DNA from: Roseiflexus castenholzii DSM 13941
GTDB taxonomy: Bacteria > Chloroflexota > Chloroflexia > Chloroflexales > Roseiflexaceae
DNA length: 64,000 nucleotides
Reading direction: 5' to 3'
Assembly (NCBI RefSeq): GCF_000017805.1
Contig: NC_009767.1
Coordinates: forward strand, 2,170,001 to 2,234,000
Each line of letters opens with the position of its first letter. The first letter of the stretch is position 1. A program made the position numbers and the translations under genes. A model generated the notes under the pieces. That model did no database searches and was not told the origin of the DNA. It worked only from the letters and a program-made list of their open reading frames with translations. Shown here one piece after another: positions 1-8,718 of this stretch.

Positions 1-7
1 GGGCGTG

Positions 8-2488
8 TTACGACAATGCCGGGCAGACGCTGTCGTTCAGGTCGAGCGAGATCGGCACGCCGATGACGCCGCCGAGACTGCGACCGGCGCTGACCTGCAC
101 CGTGATTTCGGTCGTCACATCCGGTCCGCGCACCAGCAGTTCGTACTTATCGCGCGAGATACCATCCTGCGGCGCGCGATAGCCGAGCCAGGCGCGCAGC
201 GTATACTGGCCCGGCGGAACGTTCGTGAACGCATACGACAGTTTGCGCGTGATCGGATCGGCCGTAATCCATGCCTCGCGCACATTGTTATTGGCATCGG
301 TGAGCGTCACCTGTCCAACGATCCGATCGGTCAATTCCGGTCGCAGGTCGGTCGGCACCTCGGAGGGCGCCATCGAGTCGCGCAGTTCACCCTGGGATGG
401 CGTACAATCGCCCTGGATCGCCGAAACCTGGATGTCGTCGAAAATCTGCTGCAACTCCTCGGACCGGTCGGCGCGCTTGACATAGTCCGGCTGGCTGGCG
501 ACGAGGTTCAGACCGGTCGCCTCGAATGTGCCGCTCAGCGCCACCACATAGACCGAACCGTCGCTGGGGCGGATATACGCCTCCTTGAGCGCCTGCGCCT
601 CTGCGACCATCGCATTGAGCGGTCGCAGGCTGCCGTCCGGCAGCGGATCGCCCATCTGGCAACCGACGTTCTCAGCGCCCAACTGGCACCCCTCACCGTA
701 GTTATTCTGCATACCATTGCGCAACACATTCGCCACACCGTCGGTCACGAAAATCACCACGCGGCGATACTTCATCCCGTTGGGCGCGCGTTCGGGAGCG
801 TTGGCGAACACCTGGCTGGCGCGGGCAAAGGCGACGGCGCTGGGCGTTGCGCCTGCCGTCATATACGGATCGCCGTCCACCATACCGGCACTATTGATCG
901 CCGCTTCCAATGTCGCGCGGTCATTCGTCCAACCGGCAGGCAGCACCTCGGTCAGGTCGTTCAACGCGCGATTATTGTCGCCGACGGCGCCGCTGCTGTT
1001 GACAAAGCTGCCCAGGCGTCCGCTGAAGGTCACGAGGCGCACGGTATCATACGGTCGGAGACCGCTCTGCCGATCCTGATCGATCTGTGCCACGAACGAG
1101 CGCAGCACCTGCTTCGCAGTATAGATCCGGCGTTCCTGCGCGTTGGGCCATGCCGTTTGCACCGAGACGCACCCTTGAGACGGGTTGGTGCAGAAGACGG
1201 TTTGCCCATTCTGCACGCCGCGCCCATCGAACGTCCACGACATCGAACCGGACACGTCGAGGATGAGTAGGAACTGCACCGGGCGATTGAGGTCCGGGTA
1301 GGTCTGATAGCGTGGCGTATAGGTCACGCTGCCGCCGACGGTGAAGTTGTTGGTTGGCGGCGCACCGGTGACGAGGTTGGCGCACTGCCCGCCTTCGCGC
1401 ACGTAAGCCAGTTCCATCCAAGGACCGTCGGGCGCCCGCCCATCGGTATCCACACCGTAATCAACCAGCAGGAAGGCGCCAAAGCGCTCGAGGTAGTACG
1501 TCGGGTTGGAAAGACTGCCGTTATCGAAGCGATACATCGGCAGAGTCATCAGGGTGCGATTGCGCTTCAGCGTATCGAGTTGATTGATCACATTCGCATT
1601 GAAGGGATTGCCGCCGAAGACATTACCATACACCCAGTCCGCCGTGTTGATCGTATTCGGCTCGAACGGATAGGAGTCAGGGCGGGTCGGACCGTCCGTT
1701 CCGCTGGCGATTTCGGGCCAGGGCGCTTCGGCGTACCCCCGGCTATAGGTGCCGTCGCCGGTCAGCATCTCCGCAAGCGCATTGGCATTGCCGGCAGGGA
1801 TGTCGTTGCGCCAGCGCAGCAGGCTAAACCCGCCATTCGGGTTGTTTTCGGTGCGCAGATAGAGGCGCTGATAGCGCAATTGAGCATAGGTCTCGTCTTC
1901 ATAGAAGCCGTCGTAATTGGCGAACCCATACTCATCGAACATCGGCTGCCCGCCGACTGTCGTGCGCACACCGATGGGGTAGTATCCGGTGGCGCAGGCG
2001 CCGACGCTGGCGTATGCCGTAGCGCCGACCGGCAGGGTGCTCTGACCGAAGAGGCGCGCAAAGTAGGTATCGACATTGCCCTTGAGGTCGATCTGAATAT
2101 ACTTCACCCCCTGCGGACGTTGCGAGCCGCAGGCGCCGACGCGACTGCACGCGCCGGGGATCGGCGCGCCATCGCTTCCCAGGTAGAGCGCCTCGAACGC
2201 GCGGTCGCCGGGTTGCGGCGACTCGCCCGGCACGGTGACCTGGATGCCGTTCGAGCGAAGCGATTCATAGATCGCAAGGGCGACATCAGCATCGCGACCG
2301 CCGCTGATCAGGCGATTCATGCCCGCCAGCGACGCCGCGTTCGTGCCGCGCACGATGTTCCGCTGCTCGGCGTAGGTGACGCCGAGGTCGACAGCCAGGG
2401 CCGCCATGCCGACCAGCAATGCCAGAATGCCGGCGAGCAGGACGATATTCTGCCCTTCTGTCCTGTGATGAAGCAAACGTCTTTTCAT
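8..2488 (-). CDS. TadG-like pilus assembly protein with VWA domain
   Basis: A membrane-anchored protein of the Tad/Flp pilus system. The N-terminus is charged, followed by TEGQ and one hydrophobic segment at about residues 13-35, the usual TadG (Flp-type) arrangement. A von Willebrand A domain begins near residue 405 with the metal-site motif DVSGSMS at about residue 411. A short beta-rich tail follows. I start at the ATG giving MKRRLLHHR rather than an in-frame GTG 17 codons upstream, because the membrane segment then sits at a normal distance and an AGGTGG-like site precedes it. At 826 residues it is longer than typical TadG. It is the last gene of a minus-strand set of three Tad genes. The family assignment is firm; the ligand of the VWA domain is unknown. 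Confidence 0.85.
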   Translation of the reverse strand: MKRRLLHHRTEGQNIVLLAGILALLVGMAALAVDLGVTYAEQRNIVRGTNAASLAGMNRLISGGRDADVALAIYESLRSNGIQVTVPGESPQPGDRAFEALYLGSDGAPIPGACSRVGACGSQRPQGVKYIQIDLKGNVDTYFARLFGQSTLPVGATAYASVGACATGYYPIGVRTTVGGQPMFDEYGFANYDGFYEDETYAQLRYQRLYLRTENNPNGGFSLLRWRNDIPAGNANALAEMLTGDGTYSRGYAEAPWPEIASGTDGPTRPDSYPFEPNTINTADWVYGNVFGGNPFNANVINQLDTLKRNRTLMTLPMYRFDNGSLSNPTYYLERFGAFLLVDYGVDTDGRAPDGPWMELAYVREGGQCANLVTGAPPTNNFTVGGSVTYTPRYQTYPDLNRPVQFLLILDVSGSMSWTFDGRGVQNGQTVFCTNPSQGCVSVQTAWPNAQERRIYTAKQVLRSFVAQIDQDRQSGLRPYDTVRLVTFSGRLGSFVNSSGAVGDNNRALNDLTEVLPAGWTNDRATLEAAINSAGMVDGDPYMTAGATPSAVAFARASQVFANAPERAPNGMKYRRVVIFVTDGVANVLRNGMQNNYGEGCQLGAENVGCQMGDPLPDGSLRPLNAMVAEAQALKEAYIRPSDGSVYVVALSGTFEATGLNLVASQPDYVKRADRSEELQQIFDDIQVSAIQGDCTPSQGELRDSMAPSEVPTDLRPELTDRIVGQVTLTDANNNVREAWITADPITRKLSYAFTNVPPGQYTLRAWLGYRAPQDGISRDKYELLVRGPDVTTEITVQVSAGRSLGGVIGVPISLDLNDSVCPALS

Positions 2489-2627
2489 ACCGCCACCTCT
2501 TGTTCCTGTTCGTGTTGTTCTGATAACCGTGACGACCATCGTGCATGCGGCGCCGAAATCAGGCGCGCGGTCGGTATCGGGTTGCGCCCGGCGAAGCGGA
2601 AGGGACTCCGCCGGGCGTGGTTGATGC

Positions 2628-4382
2628 TTACGTTCCGGTGTCCGGCGTGCGCGACGGTGTGAGCGTCGGCGTGCGGGTTGGCGTATTCGTCGGCGTGCGC
2701 GACGGTGTGAGCGTCGGCGTGTGCGACGGTGTGAGCGTCGGCGTGCGGGTTGGCGTGTTCGTCGCCGGCGGCGTATTTGTCGGCGTATTGGTAATCGTCG
2801 GTGTCAGCGTGCGCGTCGGCGTGCGCGACGGCGTCGGCGTATTGGTAATCGTCGGTGTCAGCGTGCGCGTCGGCGTGCGCGACGGCGTCGGCGTATCGGT
2901 GCGCGTCGGCGTCAGCGTGCGCGTCGCGGTTGCCGGCGGTGAGCCGCTCGCATAGAGCCGTTGGATGGGGATGACCTGCTTCGGCACGTTCGCGTGCTGC
3001 CATGAGAGGATTGCGTTCTGGCTACCGGTCCACTCGAAGTACTCGACCGTAATGTTCACGCGCTGGCAGGCGGTCAGAGTGATCCTCCCGTTGGTTTCGC
3101 TATTCTTGGTGCGCCAGTCATTGATGATCTGCACGCCATTCACCCACACGCGCACGCCATCGTCGGTGTTAGCGTAGAAGGTGTACTCGCCGCTGAACAA
3201 CGGCTCGACCTGCCCCGTCCAGCGCACCGAGAAGTAGTCGTTGCCGACGCCGGCGATGGGCGAGGTATCGCTCCGCGCCATATTGATATTCTCGAGGCGA
3301 CTGGCGACCGGCGCGCCGGGGAAGAAGTTGGTCGTGCCAACGCTGCCGCCCGGCGTGTAGATGAAGTAGTCACCGCGCAGACCGTTGCCCGTGCCGCCAG
3401 CACATGGCGTCGGTGTGGGCGTAAACGTTGGCGTGCGCGTCGGCGTATTGGTGTTCGTCGGCGTATTGGTGTTCGTCGGCGTATTGGTGCGCGTCGGCGT
3501 ATTGGTGCGCGTCGGCGTGTTGGTTGGTGTATTGGTTGTCGTCGGCGACGCCGTATTGGTTGGCGTGCGCGTCGGCGTATTCGTTGCAGTTGGAGTGGGC
3601 GTATCGGTTGGCGTTGGTGTTGGCGTATTGGTCTGCACCACCGGCGTGTTCGTCGGCGCGCCCGGCGAGACAAAGCCAGCGCGCAGCGGCATCACAAAGC
3701 GCGAACTGAGCGGCACTTTGTCGCCGAATGCGGGCGTGAAGCCAAAGACCGTGTTGTAGTCGGACTTCACAATCACGAAGACATAACACTGCCGGTTCGG
3801 ATCCGCCAGATTTGCGCATGGCGTGGTATCGACATCGGCAACCAGGTCGTCGGCGCGATTGCCGTTGGCGTCCTCCGGTCCCAGCGGATTGCCGTTGAAG
3901 GGGAAGACGTCTTCAATCGCCTGCACCAGGATGTACTGGTCGATCAACCGGACATACCCGGCAGGCTGCGTTCCTTCGGGGATCAGTCCGGTGACCGGGT
4001 CGCCAATGGCGCGCCCATCACCGTTCTGATCGAGGAAGTACTGAAAATGATCGAGCACGCCGTCGCCGTTGGTATCTTCGGCGTCGGGAATGGCATCGCT
4101 GTTCAGGTCGTACATGTTGACGAAGTTGATGCCGCCGGTTGTGCCGGCTTCCTGGCGCACGCGCGCGCGGATCATAGTGTAGTCGAGGTCAACCGTCCCG
4201 TTCGGCTGAACGACCAGGTAGCGGCTGCCGTAGGTGGCGCCTTCCTGCGCTGCGGTGGTCAGCCCCTGCATATTGAAGAAGAGCAGACCGATATCGACCG
4301 CAGCCGCCAGCAGCAGCAGGATGAGCGTCGAGGCGATCACGAACTCGACGAGCGCCTGTCCAGGTTGAAATCGTCGTGCCAT
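2628..4382 (-). CDS. TadE-like pseudopilin fused to Thr-Pro linkers and a PA14 domain
   Basis: The N-terminus (RRFQPGQALVEFVIAS) is a TadE-type pseudopilin signal: Gly before a hydrophobic stretch with Glu at +5. Residues 40-245 form a TadE-like ectodomain. Residues about 247-325 are a Thr/Pro/Asn repeat linker. Residues about 327-477 match a PA14 domain (LRGDYF, FSVRWTGQVEP, SGEYTFYANTDDGVRVWVNG, INDW). A second Thr-Pro tract fills about 480-584. PA14 domains usually bind carbohydrate, so an adhesive pilus subunit is a reasonable inference. I place the start at MARRFQPG; an upstream in-frame start would overlap the neighbouring gene. The Thr-Pro tracts are coded by near-perfect short DNA repeats and are likely unstable in length. 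Confidence 0.85.
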   Translation of the reverse strand: MARRFQPGQALVEFVIASTLILLLLAAAVDIGLLFFNMQGLTTAAQEGATYGSRYLVVQPNGTVDLDYTMIRARVRQEAGTTGGINFVNMYDLNSDAIPDAEDTNGDGVLDHFQYFLDQNGDGRAIGDPVTGLIPEGTQPAGYVRLIDQYILVQAIEDVFPFNGNPLGPEDANGNRADDLVADVDTTPCANLADPNRQCYVFVIVKSDYNTVFGFTPAFGDKVPLSSRFVMPLRAGFVSPGAPTNTPVVQTNTPTPTPTDTPTPTATNTPTRTPTNTASPTTTNTPTNTPTRTNTPTRTNTPTNTNTPTNTNTPTRTPTFTPTPTPCAGGTGNGLRGDYFIYTPGGSVGTTNFFPGAPVASRLENINMARSDTSPIAGVGNDYFSVRWTGQVEPLFSGEYTFYANTDDGVRVWVNGVQIINDWRTKNSETNGRITLTACQRVNITVEYFEWTGSQNAILSWQHANVPKQVIPIQRLYASGSPPATATRTLTPTRTDTPTPSRTPTRTLTPTITNTPTPSRTPTRTLTPTITNTPTNTPPATNTPTRTPTLTPSHTPTLTPSRTPTNTPTRTPTLTPSRTPDTGT

Positions 4383-4413
4383 AGCGGTTCTCCCTCGCCT
4401 GTCATTCTGGTGG

Positions 4414-4941
4414 CTACGGTTGCGGTTCCGTACAGGCAATGCCATTAGCGAAATTAGGATTATTGCCCAAACTTTCGATGGTGCGCTGTGCCGTCACTTT
4501 GATGCGCATCGTGCCGTTGTCTCCCAGCATCGTGTTGATAAAACTGACGAGCGGCGTCAGCGGCTCGATCACATAGTCGATCCGCACCTCGATGGTTCCC
4601 CCAAGGCGTCGCGGGTTGGGGTCGAGCGTGTTCGGATACAGGATCGTCACCTGATTGGCATCGACCGGAAAGAAGCCGGTCGAGTCGTTGGTGACCTCCA
4701 GGATGCGTTGCACGCAAGGGTCTTCCAGCCAGCGCGGATCGCCCGCGCCGCGCAACGCCAGCCGCGACTCGTAGGGCGGCAGTTGCGACGCGACTTCCGC
4801 CCCCGCGCGCGCGGCGCTGAAGAGCGTCGAATAGCCCCAGATGTAGTAGCCGAGATCGACGATCGCAAACAGCAGCGCGAACAGGATCGGTGCGATCAAC
4901 GCCATCTCAACCAGCGATTGACCTGTGGATCGCCTGGGCAT
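4414..4941 (-). CDS. TadE-like pseudopilin
   Basis: A 175-residue protein with the TadE signature at the N-terminus: RRSTGQSLVEMALIAPILFA, with Glu five residues after the presumed cleavage point and about 25 hydrophobic residues. The remainder is a small extracytoplasmic domain. It is the first gene of the minus-strand Tad set, 31 bp upstream of the PA14-bearing TadE. An AGGGA ribosome site precedes the ATG, and a good promoter (TTGAGC, 17 bp, TATAAT) lies 37-65 bp upstream. Minor pseudopilins of this kind are processed by a TadV-type peptidase; one is encoded at 32946 in this window. Confidence 0.88.
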   Translation of the reverse strand: MPRRSTGQSLVEMALIAPILFALLFAIVDLGYYIWGYSTLFSAARAGAEVASQLPPYESRLALRGAGDPRWLEDPCVQRILEVTNDSTGFFPVDANQVTILYPNTLDPNPRRLGGTIEVRIDYVIEPLTPLVSFINTMLGDNGTMRIKVTAQRTIESLGNNPNFANGIACTEPQP

Positions 4942-4977
4942 GCTGAGTCCCTTCTGGAAACCCTATCCTTATCTGGC

Positions 4978-5006
4978 ATTATAGAAGGCGGAGCATGTGC
5001 GCTCAA
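4978..5006 (-). promoter_or_regulatory. Sigma-70-like promoter for the Tad pseudopilin genes
   Basis: On the minus strand TTGAGC (5001-5006) and TATAAT (4978-4983) are separated by 17 bp. The first Tad gene begins 37 bp downstream of the -10 box. Confidence 0.6.
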
Positions 5007-5077
5007 TAGTCCGTTAGTCCTGAGACGGATCGAAGATTACGGTTTGATGACAACCGCCGCGCTGCAGGTCAGCGACT

Positions 5078-8000
5078 TTATCGAATGGGCGCGCTCCTCA
5101 CCGCTAACGCGACAATCTGAACCCCAAGTCGGCGCGGATCATGGCTGGCGGGATCGTCGCGGGCGGGGATGAAGGGTGGGGTTTGCACCCGCAACAGGAG
5201 ATGTCCGGTCGGTGAGCGCGGCAGATTGCGCGGGTCGGCGCTGAGTGTGATAGTGAGAGGTTCGGCGCCGGGGACGGTGCAGACCGGCGCGGTAAACGTC
5301 GCTTCATCGGTCGAGGAGCCAGGTTCGGCGGCGAGCGACAGGCAGGTTTCGCCGGGCAGCGTTGCGGGGCGCGCGCCGGCAGCAAGTGTTACGCTGATGG
5401 TGAGCGGCTCAGTCATCGGCGCCGGCAGGCGGAAGATCGCGTCGCCATCGGTCCAGGCGATCAGGCGGTCGCCGATGCGTTCGGCGCGGTAAACGCCGCG
5501 CACCTGATAGGCGTAGTCGTCGGGCGCGATGGTGAGCGCTGGCGGTTCCGCTGGCGTCGGTTCGTCGGGCAACAGGCGGTAGAGCGCAAAATCGAGGGTG
5601 AAGCGCTGAACGGCGGAGGGCTTGTGATCGGTCGGCTGTTCGTACTCTGGCAGGTCGACGTGCAGACGTCCAGCCGGTTCGAGTCGCCACTCTGGTAGCG
5701 CAATTGCGCCACTCGCGCCGATTGCCAGATACACCGGTCGTCCCTGGTCGTGCCAGCGGCGGATGTAGCGCGCCAGTTGCGGCGCGTATCGTCCGGGGTC
5801 GCGGCTTTTTAGCGCAAATGCGTCAATACCGAAGGCGAAGGTGAGCGGTGTGGCAAGCAGGTCGGGGATGTCGCGCGCCTGTGCGAAGGAAGGCGCACCG
5901 CCGCGCATGAGGACAATTGCGCCGGGATCGAACTGCCCTGCCATAGCGCCGATCTGATCGAGCGCGCCAGCGTATTCAGTGTGACGGTAGATCGGTCTGC
6001 CTGTAACGACCAGAAACAGAACGAGGACGAGAGTGAGGATGAGACGGGAAAACGTGGAACGTGGAATGTGGAACGTTGAGGGTTGAACGTTGAACGAGAG
6101 GCGAGCGATGGCGTAGGCGGCGCCGATGGCGAATGCGGGATACACGTGCGGCACGTAGCGGCGCATAATATAGATGTAGTGCTGGTCGCTGGTTCCGTAG
6201 GTCAGTCGCAGGAACACGACCGACGCAACAGCGGCGATGACCAGAAACAACCAGGAGGTCGAGTTGGCGCGATAGGCGAGGAGCGCCAGTCCGATGAGCG
6301 CGAGCGCGATGCCCGGCGGCGAAAGATACCATCCCAGGCGCACCAGGTTCGCCTGCGCTGCGCCGAACAGATCGCGCAGCACGTAGCGGTCGCAAGCGCG
6401 GAGGGTTGCCAGCATCTCAGGCGGAACGTCGGTTTCGTCGAGCAAGCCGTCTCGAAGAACCTCCGGTATGGTGCGTCCATCGGCAGTTGGCGGCAACGTG
6501 GAGCGCCGCAGCGCGATACAGGCGTCCAGCGGCGGAGCGGCGCGCCCGCGCACAGCGCCAATGGCGCGGTCGAACCACGCGGCGAGCGGGTCCACATAGG
6601 CTGGCGTCGCAATTGGCGCGCCGACATACCCCTGGAGCGTCAGGCATGCCCCCTGCGGGTTCGTCAGTTGTTCAGGGGCAAGGCATGCGGGGAGCGCGGT
6701 GATGACCGGCAGCGACAGAATCTGCGGACGGATCAGGTACGCATATCCACCGATCCCGATGATGGCAATTGCCGCAACCAGACGCAACGGACGGTTCAGG
6801 CGCACCAGCAGCGGCGAGACGCGGGCGATCAGGTTCAGGCGGCGGATTGCGACCAGGGCGGCCACAACCACGACAACGACCAGCGCCTCGATGCCGATAC
6901 GGGTCCAGTTCAGCGGCGCATCGGCAGTCGGCGGCATGCCGGCAATCGGCGGGCAGGGCTGCATCGTCAGGCGCGAGCAGGGGCGCAACAGGTAAACCTG
7001 ACGCAGCGTTGGAGTGAGGAATGGCAGGGCGAATGCCGCAGTAAGGGCAAAATCCTGGAGGCGGGCGAAGAGCGTATCGAAAAAATAGGCGCGCGCCAGG
7101 AATGCGATGTGCAACCCGGCGTGCAGCACCATCGCTCCGATGCCCGCCAGCAGCGCGGTATGCGGCAGCGTCCAGCGACGCGCGAGCCAGGCGTGCAGCA
7201 GGTAGAGCGCCACCGGACCGAGAACCAGGAAGAATTCGATGCGCGTCAGCGCGAGTTGCCCGAATGCCAGCCCCGCGAGGAGGGCGAGGAGCATGGTGCG
7301 TTGAACGTTTGCCATCGAATGTCCAAATGCGGCGGCAAAGGCGTAGAGTCCGGCAAAGACAAGGAACTGCGCGGCGGTTTCGGCGGTCGTATAGCGGCTG
7401 AACCAGACCTGCACGGCATTGAGCGTCAGGAAGAGCGCCGCCACGAGCGCAACCCACGGACCGGCGAGGCGACGGGTGAGCATGGCGACGCTCCAGATGC
7501 CGAGCAGACCGGTGACGGCGGGCGCGAGTAATCCGGCGCGCAATCCGAAGAACGCAGCGATCAGTCCAATCCATGCCGGGAAGAGGTGGAACCCCTGCGG
7601 CACGACGCGCCCGCGCGCCAGGTCTCCCTGGTCGATGAAGAAGCCGGCAGCGCGCAGGCGTGTGGCGATAAACCGTTGCGGATTCTGCACGCCTAGGAAG
7701 TTGGTTTCCGCCTGACGCGCTGCATCGGCAATCTCAGGATCGGACGACTGCTGATCGGCGGCGATCTGCGCCACCACTGAATCGGTGAAGGTAAGTGAAC
7801 CGGTGCGCGCCATAATGAACCCGGCGTTGGCATACACGCCAGCATCGCGCACGCCAATGATCGTCTCGAAGGGGCGAGAAACGAGGAGAGCGAAAACGAG
7901 AAGGAGGACCACAAGGAGGAGGGATGTTGAACGTTCCCGTAGAGGCAGTGCAGTGCACTGCCTGACCCAGGCAATGCACCGCCTCCACACATCTGCTGGC

Positions 8001-8272
8001 GTGGTCGGAGTGTTGGGCGCGTGGCGGCGACCGATCCGCAGAGCGATAAGGCAAAGAACGGCAATGATAGCGGCGTGCAGCAGCGCGGAGAAGGCGCCGA
8101 TCTGCGCCAGGGTGAACGCCAGCCATCCGTTGAGCAACGCACCGATCAGCGCATACTCAAAATATCGCTCGAGCGGATCATCGGCGCGGCATGCGACAGG
8201 CAGCGCGTGAGCGATGATCGCGCCGATCAAGATGAGCGTCAGAACAATGAATATGAGAATGACAATCGTCAC
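5078..8272 (-). CDS. Giant multi-spanning membrane protein, probable GT-C-type glycosyltransferase
   Basis: This 1064-residue protein opens with hydrophobic segments (about a dozen spans across residues 1-760) and ends with a soluble, beta-rich domain of about 250 residues. A loop after the third or fourth span carries the motif RDAGVYANAG; an acidic motif in an early extracytoplasmic loop is typical of GT-C lipid-sugar-dependent transferases. I cannot name the donor or acceptor. No partner gene is adjacent. Two low-complexity insertions resemble intergenic repeats translated in frame: heptamers at 6054-6095 coding FNVQPSTFHIPRSTF, and a perfect palindrome at 7944-7962. Similar architecture recurs in the protein at 28625. 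Confidence 0.6.
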   Translation of the reverse strand: MTIVILIFIVLTLILIGAIIAHALPVACRADDPLERYFEYALIGALLNGWLAFTLAQIGAFSALLHAAIIAVLCLIALRIGRRHAPNTPTTPADVWRRCIAWVRQCTALPLRERSTSLLLVVLLLVFALLVSRPFETIIGVRDAGVYANAGFIMARTGSLTFTDSVVAQIAADQQSSDPEIADAARQAETNFLGVQNPQRFIATRLRAAGFFIDQGDLARGRVVPQGFHLFPAWIGLIAAFFGLRAGLLAPAVTGLLGIWSVAMLTRRLAGPWVALVAALFLTLNAVQVWFSRYTTAETAAQFLVFAGLYAFAAAFGHSMANVQRTMLLALLAGLAFGQLALTRIEFFLVLGPVALYLLHAWLARRWTLPHTALLAGIGAMVLHAGLHIAFLARAYFFDTLFARLQDFALTAAFALPFLTPTLRQVYLLRPCSRLTMQPCPPIAGMPPTADAPLNWTRIGIEALVVVVVVAALVAIRRLNLIARVSPLLVRLNRPLRLVAAIAIIGIGGYAYLIRPQILSLPVITALPACLAPEQLTNPQGACLTLQGYVGAPIATPAYVDPLAAWFDRAIGAVRGRAAPPLDACIALRRSTLPPTADGRTIPEVLRDGLLDETDVPPEMLATLRACDRYVLRDLFGAAQANLVRLGWYLSPPGIALALIGLALLAYRANSTSWLFLVIAAVASVVFLRLTYGTSDQHYIYIMRRYVPHVYPAFAIGAAYAIARLSFNVQPSTFHIPRSTFSRLILTLVLVLFLVVTGRPIYRHTEYAGALDQIGAMAGQFDPGAIVLMRGGAPSFAQARDIPDLLATPLTFAFGIDAFALKSRDPGRYAPQLARYIRRWHDQGRPVYLAIGASGAIALPEWRLEPAGRLHVDLPEYEQPTDHKPSAVQRFTLDFALYRLLPDEPTPAEPPALTIAPDDYAYQVRGVYRAERIGDRLIAWTDGDAIFRLPAPMTEPLTISVTLAAGARPATLPGETCLSLAAEPGSSTDEATFTAPVCTVPGAEPLTITLSADPRNLPRSPTGHLLLRVQTPPFIPARDDPASHDPRRLGVQIVALAVRSAPIR
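6054..6095. repeat. In-CDS heptamer array (GTGGAAC/GTTGAAC)n
   Basis: Six consecutive 7-bp units (GTGGAAC, GTGGAAT, GTGGAAC, GTTGAGG, GTTGAAC, GTTGAAC) lie inside the membrane-protein gene. The same words are otherwise intergenic here (11225, 39893, 40409). Confidence 0.75.
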
Positions 8273-8282
8273 AGATGATCAC

Positions 8283-8530
8283 GTAAGGGCAGGTCTGAGA
8301 CCTGCCCGCCCCGCACCCTGGCAAGTCCCCGTAGTCCCCGTAAGGGCAGGTCTGAGACCTGCCCCTACTACTACCTACCGTGCCATGGCAGGTCCCCGTA
8401 AGGGCAGGTCTGAGACCTGCCCCTACTACTACCTACCGTGCCATGGCAGGTCTCCGACCGGCCCCCACCGTGCCCTGGCGGGGCTCCGACCTGTCCCCAC
8501 CGTGCCCTGGCAGGTCTCCCAAGCGTCGCA
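8283..8530. repeat. Intergenic palindromic repeat cluster
   Basis: The gap of about 440 bp before topA holds three copies of a 9-bp-stem palindrome (GGGCAGGTC TGA GACCTGCCC) near 8286, 8344 and 8402, followed by degenerate copies of TACCGTGCCATGGCAGGT. The last two copies are embedded in a direct repeat of about 58 bp. No gene is evident. The repeats could act as transcript-end hairpins but lack a T-run. Confidence 0.75.
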
Positions 8531-8554
8531 TTATAGCACGCGCCGGATGCGCTC

Positions 8555-8583
8555 TTGACAAGCCGATCAGCAGCCTCTATAGT
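8555..8583 (+). promoter_or_regulatory. Sigma-70-like promoter for topA
   Basis: TTGACA (8555-8560), a 17-bp spacer and TATAGT (8578-8583) form a near-consensus promoter 136 bp upstream of the topA start codon. Confidence 0.7.
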
Positions 8584-8718
8584 GGCACGGATAAAAGTTT
8601 GCAGGATTATCCGATTGCACGCTTATTTCTGACAGCGTCGTTACCTGTTGCAGCCAGCGCAGCGCTGTGCATCGCAGCAGCGCCATGCAGGGCGGGTATC
8701 GACCGGATGGGACGAGAT

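Noticed and set aside
5..1270. 421-codon open frame antisense to the TadG gene
   Set aside because: Shadow frame rich in Arg/His with no family features; the minus strand encodes an intact VWA domain.
8380..8718. Extended N-terminus for topoisomerase I
   Set aside because: This part translates intergenic palindromic repeats and lies across the promoter.
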